Source: Prorocentrum cordatum
Taxonomy: Eukaryota; Sar; Dinophyceae; Prorocentrales; Prorocentraceae
Assembly: GCA_963575745.1 (NCBI GenBank)
Contig: CAUYUJ010011225.1
Span: 245,001 to 309,000, forward strand
Length of the DNA: 64,000 nt
Reading direction: 5' to 3'
The translations under genes were made by a program, and so were the position numbers. The notes beneath the pieces were generated by a model. It did not search any database and was not told the DNA's origin. It saw nothing but the letters and a program-made list of their open reading frames with translations. Shown here one piece after another: positions 57,019-64,000 of this stretch; within the stretch, counting starts at the first letter, position 1, and every line of letters starts with the position of its first letter.

Positions 57019-58254
57019 CGCAAGCAGAGCAAAGGGGGAGCGAGACAGCTCGTCGTGCGACTGAGCAGCGCTGCGTGCACAGGTGAGCAAGAAGAGAGGT
57101 ATTCTACCTGTTCAGTTGCCCCCCTCCCCCCCTGACTCGTTCGAGTCCCCCCCTGACTCGTTCGAGTATCCCTCGACCTTCTGCTCCTCCTCCGCCGCCC
57201 CCGCCCAGACCTTGCCAGGCCGCTGGGCGCAGTCGAAGCCCGTTTTTTTTGAGTCGGACAAGTCTGGGGCCAGGTGGGTGACGCACAGTGCCACAGACGG
57301 AGCAGGCATGCACCAGCTCAGCAGCGCACGGACATAGCACCACAGATACAGTGGGACGGTGGTTGAGGAATGTGCCCAGGAGGCCTCAGAAGGGCGGCGG
57401 CTATCTCGATGGCCATTCCGCGCTGCGAGCTCCGCCCGCTTCCAGATTTTGGATTTCTTACATCCAGGGGTTCCTTACCCGAGGCCCTCGCCTATAGTGC
57501 CGGGCTCGCGGTCCAGCGCCGCGGAGGGGCTTCTCGGCGGAGGGTGCAGCGCGTCCGAAGCGGATGGTGATGGCCCGATTCTCCACCACCAATTACCACA
57601 GGTAGGACGGGGGCAGAGGGAGGATGGGGAGGCTCTCCTCCTCTTCTTCCTCCTCCTCCTTCTCCTTACCCTTACCCTCCTCTCTCTTTTCCTCTCCTGC
57701 CTGTGGGGGGGGGTCGTGGGAAATCTGTCCATCAGATGGTGCACGCCGTCTGCAAGGCTCGACGGCGGCCCGCGGAGCGCGGGTGGGGGGCTGTCGGCCG
57801 CGGCGCTGCTCGGCCGACGGCATCGCACATGTCGGCCTCGGGCGTCGTCCGATCCTAGCGGGCCTCATGCCCGCCTCGAGGTCGGGAGAGGGGCCGCCCC
57901 CCAGTGGTGGATTGATCGACCGGCTTCTTCGCCTCGCTTCCTCCCTCCCTCCTCCCACCGTTCCTGGCAGCTTCTCTCTCCTCGTCCCGCGTCTGCTCGT
58001 GTTTCCGTCTTCCCAAGAAAGCATCCGTGGGAGGCACACCAGCTTCGTCCTATTCCTCCTCGGTGCGGGGGGGGGGCGGGGTAGAGGTAGGGTATGGGGG
58101 GCAGGGGGAGGAGATCCAGGGGGAGACGAGGGGAAGATCCAGGTGATGGGGTGGACGATAAAGAGGAGAAAGGGACAGGAAGGACGTTACAAGCGGGTGC
58201 AGGTGAGATGTCGAGGAAGGGCGGGACATAGAACAACTGTGGGGGAGGAGAAGG
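57019..58254. other. Intergenic or intronic stretch, one exon-like piece
   Basis: Near 57510-57600 a frame reading GLLGGGCSASEADGDGPILH ends at ACCACAG|GTAGGA, a GT donor, but no family is recognised. A short (TCC)n run lies at 57640-57660. The rest is nondescript. Confidence 0.3.
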
Positions 58255-58300
58255 AGGACGAGGAGGAGGAGGGGGAGGAGGAGGAGGAGGAGGAGGAGGA
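58255..58300. repeat. (GGA)n microsatellite
   Basis: Short GGA tract. Confidence 0.9.
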
Positions 58301-58936
58301 GAAGCTCCCAGAGCTCGCCCGCCTCATCCTTTTCCCTGTTTGTTTCCCTTCCATCCTACCCTTCTCCCTCCCCCTGGCGCGTTCGCAGACATCAGGGGCG
58401 TCTTCATTCCCACCATTCCGTCTTCATTCACACAGCAACCCCATCTACGTTGCAATCACAAGCGCCATCATCAATTAGACTACCAACCTCAACATCATCC
58501 CCAGTGCAAAAGGACCATCAGCATTGTCATGGCTGGGTCTTGGTGACCTGGGTCCCACCTGGAGCTGAGAGACTTGAGGTGGCCCCGGGCGACCGCACAT
58601 GATATCTATGGAGGATCAAGAACTCGGTCGCGACTTTCCCGAGCCCCCACTGGTCTGGGGAGGAGTGGGGAGGAGTGGTGGTGGTCACTGCGTGAGGGGT
58701 CATGTCCCGAGCAGAGCAGCACGCACCACGACCACGGCGACGCCGACAACGAGGCAGGCAAGGCGCGCGAACGATCCGCACCGAAGCGTGAACCTGCTGG
58801 GAGGAGGGCCATCCTGCGAGGCGTCTGGAACGCAGCACACCGCTGAGCGGTGATATGCGGCATCCCCGCGAGCACAGCCTCCCCCCCCCGGAAGGTCAAG
58901 AAAGGACGAGGGAGGACGAAGGGAGAGAACGAGGTG
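58301..58936. other. Intergenic stretch, nothing recognised
   Basis: No gene or repeat family recognised. Confidence 0.35.
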
Positions 58937-59280
58937 GAAGAGGAGGAGGAGGAGGAGGAGGAGGAGGAGGAGGAGAGGGGAGGGGGAAGAGTGGCGAGGT
59001 CAGAGGAGGACGCGGTCGGAGAGGAGGAGGAGGAGGAGAGGAGGAGGAAGAGGGCGAGGATGAGGAGGAGGAGGAGGAGGAGGAGGAGGGAGGAGGCAGG
59101 GGGGAGGAGGAGGGGGGAGGCGGGGGAGTGGCGAGGTCAGAGGAGGACGAGGTCGGAAGAGGAGGAGGAGGAGGAGGAGGAGGAGGAGGAGGAGGAGGAG
59201 GAGGAGGAGGGGCGAGGTCGGAGGAGGACGAGGGAGGAGGAGGAGGAGGAGGAGGAGGAGGAGGAGGAGGAGGACGATGA
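58937..59280. repeat. (GGA)n tract with internal GGTCGGAGGAGGACG units
   Basis: Three units of the form GGCGAGGTCAGAGGAGGACG (58993, 59130, 59211 regions) inside GGA repeats, period about 80-140 bp. Confidence 0.9.
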
Positions 59281-59318
59281 GGAGGGGCGTCCCGGGCGAC
59301 GCCTCCGCCGGCCGCCGC

Positions 59319-59450
59319 CGCGCAGGCGGGGGCTGGCAGCCGTGGCCCCTTCTCTCGGAGCGCTTCCCCGTGCTGGCCGACTTCGAGGTGGAGGAGCCGG
59401 CCGAGTTCGTCCAGGAGCGCGCCCTCTCTGGCCTGTGCGGGAAGCGCCCG
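59319..59450 (+). CDS. Exon-like stretch of an unidentified gene
   Basis: After GCCGCGCAG one frame reads GWQPWPLLSERFPVLADFEV then EEPAEFVQERALSGLCGK, strongly protein-like. The end is near GGCTCGCCCATAG|GTCCACC. The last 35 bases and the following intron have a diverged copy at 20845-21055. No family recognised. Confidence 0.4.
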
Positions 59451-59620
59451 GGCTCGCCCATAGGTCCACCAGATTTTTGTGGTTTGCACGAGATGTTCTT
59501 AAAACATTTCTGTGGCTGAGTCTGCCTTGTTTGACACATCGGGTTGATGTTCTAAGAACATGGTTTTTGTTTCCAGAGCATCTTGTGGTTCTAAGAGCAT
59601 GTAGTGGTAGGCATTATCAG
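59451..59620 (+). repeat. Dispersed TGTTCTAAGAACA element, copy 2
   Basis: GCACGAGATGTTCTTAAAAC, CATCGGGTTGATGTTCTAAG, AACATGGTTTTTG and GGTTCTAAGAGCATGTAGTG; see copy at 20845. Confidence 0.65.
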
Positions 59621-59627
59621 ACGTCTG

Positions 59628-59785
59628 CGGGGCTTCTCGGAGGCCCTGTGGCCGTCCGAGAACTAAGTTGTCTGCGTCTCCGGGGGAGGTTTTGGAAGAC
59701 TCCTCAAAAGGCCAGCGGTCTTCCGAGCCTTTTGAGGAGGCCCGCCCCTTCTTAACCTCCCCCCCTCCCCGGCTCGCCGCCGACT
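59628..59785 (+). repeat. Dispersed CTTCTGAGAAGG hairpin repeat, copy 3 (diverged)
   Basis: GGGGCTTCTCGGAGGCCCTG, GACTCCTCAAAAGGCCAGCG and CCTTTTGAGGAGGCCCGCCC, ending CCTCCCCGGCTCGCCGCCGA. Confidence 0.6.
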
Positions 59786-60215
59786 GGGGCCAGACCTCCA
59801 TCCGCCTCGTTGCTGGCCGGCGGCCACGTTGCGGCACACCCGAGCGGGGCGAGTTCGATGCTCCCGCGCCTCTGCTCGGACGCCACGTGGGGCCTTCCAG
59901 AAAGGGTTCCTCGCCTTCGAGGGCCGAAGGGGCCGTGGCCTCTCCCTCGGCGGGAGGCCGGCGGGGACCTCGCGGCAGCAGCACGAGGCCGCTTCTCTGC
60001 CCGCGGAGGCCAGTTTTGAAGGCCGGCGGGAGCTGGCGGACGTCTCAAACGGGGGGGGGGGCCGCCCTTACAGAGCCGTCCTCCAGCTGGAGGGCGCGTA
60101 GGGGCGGGGCTGGGGCACGAAGATACCCACCTGCCTTTGCTCGCCCTTCGTTGGGCTTCTGGTTTAGCATAGTGCCTATTCCAGCGCCGTCCACACGGTA
60201 GTTTAGAGCCCCTCA
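59786..60215. other. GC-rich stretch, nothing secure
   Basis: All frames are largely open. A G-run lies at 60051-60062. No motif recognised. Confidence 0.35.
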
Positions 60216-60301
60216 CTAGACCTCCTGCGCCGACGGATCATTGGGGGTAGTGCGCGTGTGTGCGGACGTCTCAAACCCCCGAAGCCAGCGGCGGCAATCA
60301 T

Positions 60302-62513
60302 GACAGCGAAAGACCCGAACCCTGGGCTGCCGCGTTTCGATGCTGAGGACGACCAGCGAGTGCGTATCCAGAGCATCTGCGACGTTTGCGACGGCACGGC
60401 GATGAGTCTTGACGAGCGGCCTCTTCAAGTTGGCAGGAAGGAGCGAGATGATGATAGGATCGGCAGCTATGGCCTTGCGGAGGTGAAGGAGAGTATCACG
60501 AATTTGCCCAACATGAAGGGGGGACCTATGCTGCAGTGGCCTATGAGGGGGCCGCCTGGGGGCGCTGTTGCTGAGTCTTGGAAGCTGGCGATAGACACGC
60601 TCGCGCCGCCTCTCTTGCAGGTTTTTCAACGTGGCGCAGGCGCTGGGCGACGCACCTCAGAGGTTCAACGAGGGTGAGACCATGCAGTTGAGGAAACCCA
60701 AGGGCGACGGCTGCACGGCATCGACGGACTACCGTACCATCAACTTGATCAACCACGTCGGCAAGGCATACGCCAAGGTCACCACACTTGACGGGATGAG
60801 GGAGGTGGCGCACAAGATTTCACCAACGCAGTTCGGAGCTATGCCTGGGCGGGGCACGCGAGACGCGGTGGCAGTGGCAGGCGAAGTGATTGTTCGGCAT
60901 CAGAAAGAGCACCGAGCCAAGCGACGAGGAAGCACTTCAGCCCCACCTCCTATGCTGTTGGCGGTCCTCACGGACATCGAGAAGGCTTTCGACGCGGTGG
61001 TACGCCAGGATATTTGGCAAAGCTTGGAGGCGCTCGAACTACGGAGGGATGCCCGTGCGACCCTGGAGGAGCTCCATGGGGGCATGTGCTACCTGTTCCG
61101 TGATGTCACCACTCGTGTGCCAGATGCTCGGATCTGGGTCAAACAAGGGGTGCGACAAGGAGGTGTTGAGAGTCCAGGCCCTTTTGTGGCGGTCTATGAT
61201 GGGATTGTATATCGGATAACGGACCAGCTACAGCAGCTGGAGTATCCAGCCATCAAGGTGTACTACGACCCCACGCTCAAGAGGATCAGGTGCAACGATT
61301 GTTTGAAAGAGGACGAGTGCGAGGCCCTGGACGCTTCTCAGTTGAAGTTCTTAGATGGTTTGCTCACGTTCGCTGAAATCGGGGAGTACGACGATGCATC
61401 CATCATCCTGGAAGTACTGAAGGGTGAGATCAAGGCTGGCGGCATGAGAGTCAACGGGAGGAAGACCGAGATGCTGCTCACGCCGTCGGGGGCCGGCAGT
61501 AAGAACAGTTTGACGCATATTCGAGCACGTACGACTGGCATAAAGACGTGGGAAGACGACGACTACTTCCCGTTGCGCCCGTAGCCGACGGTCAAGTACT
61601 TGGGGGTGCAACTGGCGGCGTCGGGCACCCACCAAGCAGAGGTCACGAACCGCATCAAGGCAGCCAACTCTACTCATGCTCGCCTGCTGCGCCGTGCGTT
61701 CAGGAGTGGTATCAGTGCAAAGTTGAAGATCAGATTGTGGAAGGCGCTTGTCCGCTCGGTGTGCTTGCACTGCCTGGAGGTCGCGCACCTCGCCAAGCGG
61801 GGGCTGAACAAGTTGGAGAGCTGGCAAGTGAAGAAGCTTCGTGGATTGTTGAATTTGCCAGCCCACCTGCATAAGACTACCAACCGTGAGATCAGGAAGC
61901 GGGCCCGTACGCCGACTGTTACGAGCACACTGTTACTTAGAATGTTGAGGCGGTGGCGACAAGTGATGTGGCCTGCTTTCAGGGGGCCCAGCGATGACTT
62001 GCACGACCCGACGCTGGCGGTCAGGGCGGCCATCTTCGGCCGATTCTCGTTTGAGAGGGTCGGCCAGGGGGAGCAGTCGGGCATGCTGACTATGCTGCTG
62101 GACGACATGCGGCAGTTGTGGCAGACCGCGGACGTGCAGGAGAAGCTCACTGCCCGTCGGCTCTTTCAGCTCCGCGGCGACCTACCTGAGCTGGCCGAGC
62201 CGTGGCTGCGCTGGCTCGCCGCCCTTGAGCCGCGCTACCTTCGCCGTGTGCTGACTTATGGCGACGAGGCGGACGCTGTGACTGATGCTGCAGCCATCTT
62301 GTGGCTGGAGTGCGACGTGCGTGGTCAAAAATGCAATGGGGAAAAGGGGCTAGCCAACAACCACAAGCCTGCAGCTCATAAGGTATATGCAAACCCAGCA
62401 GCCGAAGCCCTCACGGATACGGGCCTGAAGCAAAAGCGATGCCGCCACTGCCAGAAGACATTCACAAGGCAAGACACGCTGGTGAGGCACATTAAACAGA
62501 AACGCTGTACGGC
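60302..62513 (+). pseudogene. Element D reverse transcriptase with C-terminal zinc finger
   Basis: From about 60302 an open frame leads into the RT; a one-base slip near 60622 changes frame. Then DYRTINLINHVGKAYAKV, motif A LTDIEKAFDAVVRQDIW, motif B KQGVRQGGVESP, and at motif C FLDGLLTF (GAT GGT at 61354-61359), where FADD is expected, so the second catalytic Asp reads Gly. TAG at 61582-61584 interrupts; the thumb resumes in the same frame (TVKYLGVQLA; SWQVKKLRGLLNLP). It ends with CRHCQKTFTRQDTLVRHIKQ-KRC, a C2H2/C2HC-like finger. RT inactive on two counts. Confidence 0.7.
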
Positions 62514-62605
62514 CCGTTCTAGTGGAGTTGAGGCTCCAGCCAGACTTGCAGAACTTCCAGCGCCCGCGGTCTCCTCTGCCGAGCTCGCCCCAGCTGCTGC
62601 CAGCG

Positions 62606-63349
62606 ATGTTCCAGCCGAACAGCGAGGTGCTGGCGTTGGTGGGCAGCCACGCCAACATGGGGGCGCTGGTCGAGGCAGGGGTCAGGGGCGAGGGCAAGGA
62701 CGACCGACCCGACGTGGTGGGCACCCCGGGCACGGCGCTCGGCAGCTTGGCCCTGCACTACGAGGACATGACGAGGGCGGCGCACCGCGACAACTTCGCG
62801 ATCCCACCCAAGCCGTCGCAGAAGATGGCGATCACACTCGACCAGGCTCTGGCGCACTGCGTGGACGAGGGCGCCAAGGCCAAGGCGAAGGTGAAGGAGA
62901 AGGAGGACTTCCTGGGCAACCTGATCGGCAAGCGGCCAGACGCGCAGGCACGGGTAGCCCTGTTCCGCGTGGCGGAGGCCGTGGAGGGCATGAAGGAGGC
63001 GGTGCTGGCGGCCGCCACGCAGGACATCGAGCCGTTTGGAACCAAGGCCGTGCTGGACGAGCGCCTGCGCAACGGGGCGGTGGTGCAGGACCAGCAGCTA
63101 AAGTTCGTGGCGACGAGGTGCATCTAGGTGAAGAGCAAGAACGAGGGGGCGGCCCCCGTGGAGGGCGAGTTCAAGTGGATCTTCGCGGTGAACCACTACC
63201 TGAATTTGAAGGAGGCGCTGAAGGAGGCGCTGAAGGAGGCGATGGCCGTAGTGGGCGTAAGCCTCCAGTACGACATGACGATGAGGTCGAAGGTGGCCAA
63301 AGGGGTGGAGTCGCTGGCGCTCAAGGGCGACAAGGGGGTCCAGGACTGA
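62606..63349 (+). pseudogene. Element D downstream frame, unknown function, one internal TAG
   Basis: From ATG at 62606 (open from 62522) to TAG at 63125-63127, then the same frame stays open to TGA at 63347-63349. Lys/Glu/Ala-rich helices (AKAKAKVKEKEDFLGNLIGK; NLKEALKEALKEAMAVV) with a perfect GAGGCGCTGAAG repeat. No known domain. It begins 90 bases after the zinc finger in another frame, so it may be a second ORF or the frameshifted end of the RT protein. Confidence 0.4.
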
Positions 63350-64000
63350 GGACGTCTACGCCAGCACCTGCATCCTCCCGTGAGGTGCAAGGCTTTGCCG
63401 CTGCCGCCGAGAACTTTCCCTCTTCTTCCTCTACCCCCCTTTCGACCTCCCTCTCCCCCTCCCCGCCTCACAGACGCAGCTCGGGAAATATTTTAGAAGG
63501 GGGCCACGCTAAAGGTGCGGCGGACTTTTTGCGCCTCCCTTCCACCAGGGGGGGGCGGGGGGGGCGCCCTCGCAGGTGCCGCCTCCACGAGCGTGGGGGT
63601 GCGCGGGGTGCGGGGCTGAGGCCTGTCGGCCTACCGCTCCGCGTCCGCTGTCCGTTTCAGGGCCTCGTTTCGGATTGGAAACGCGCCGCGTCGTTTTCAC
63701 GGTTGTGCTGGGGCCCCCGCTAAACTTCCGAGGCAATGGGAGTCGCGTTTGAAAACAGGGACGTCTCAAACCGGCCTCCCAAGAGCTGGCAATTTCCCGT
63801 TCCAGGGTTTCTGGAACCCGCCATGTGGATCCAACGGGGTGCGCGGATGCCGGGGAAACGCTGCACCACAAACAACAACGTGCGCCCAGGAGCGCGCTGC
63901 GCCCCCCGGGCTCCCCCAACCCTCTGGTCGGACGAGAAGGGCGGGGGATGCGTGGGGAGAGGGTACGATGTCTGCTGAGTGCTGCTGCTTCGGTCGCACG
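63350..64000. other. Right end of window, no gene supported
   Basis: A possible acceptor CCGTTTCAG|GGC lies near 63660 and a short open stretch follows, but nothing is recognised. Confidence 0.35.

Larger units (their letters stand above)
60216..63349 (+). mobile_element. LINE-like remnant D (different RT clade)
   Basis: Plus-strand RT-bearing element without visible endonuclease or RNase H. The RT, thumb and a C-terminal zinc finger are in one frame with an internal stop, followed by a second frame of unknown function. The ends are not marked by repeats that I can see. Confidence 0.65.

Overview
The window reads as nuclear DNA of a dinoflagellate. The strongest evidence is a perfect 22-nt dinoflagellate spliced-leader (DinoSL) sequence on the minus strand at 56486-56507. 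Supporting signs are high GC, splice donors of GT, GC and GA type, very long introns, dense trinucleotide microsatellites and a large retroelement load. I recognise no tRNA, rRNA, CRISPR array or prokaryotic operon. The species cannot be named from this sequence.

Left third (1 to about 24.75 kb, + strand): short exons that read through in compatible phase as a divergent casein-kinase-1-like (CK1-like) protein kinase. The catalytic loop (HRDVSPEN) is at 3-169, the metal-binding LIDYE segment at 7609-7745, the DDVEALGWVL/LPW segment at 8694-8800, a probable next exon at 10535-10622, and a CK1-like PADLDAFLRTCQRL exon at 24689-24746. Between them lie a 102-bp minisatellite, a GGGCTATA satellite, several small inverted-repeat elements and a complete tyrosine-recombinase retrotransposon (11060-17982). 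That element has split direct repeats and sits inside a (GAT)n microsatellite.

Middle and right: three related minus-strand LINE-like elements. Element B (27950-32197) is decayed. Element A (35019-41100) has open ORF1 and ORF2 and a 13-bp putative target-site duplication. Element C (50229-56507) carries the SL at its 5' end and a frameshifted ORF2. A plus-strand LINE-like remnant of another type lies at 60216-63349, and a small endonuclease fragment at 33396-33579. A, B and C share a protein plan: endonuclease and/or reverse transcriptase, a Cys/His knuckle, RNase H, and a C-terminal Cys/His domain. The ORF1 proteins of A and C both begin with a RanBP2-type zinc finger.

The rest is minisatellites (100-bp units at 45.2-46.1 kb, about 109-bp units at 42.8-43.2 kb), a hairpin-rich GCGAGCGAGC array (22.86-23.72 kb), trinucleotide tracts and many dispersed inverted-repeat families. 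Four of the five larger retroelements abut trinucleotide microsatellites. The main biological messages are retrotransposition of a trans-spliced transcript, microsatellite-associated insertion, and a kinase gene stretched over more than 24 kb by this material. All homology calls come from reading motifs by eye; no search was run.
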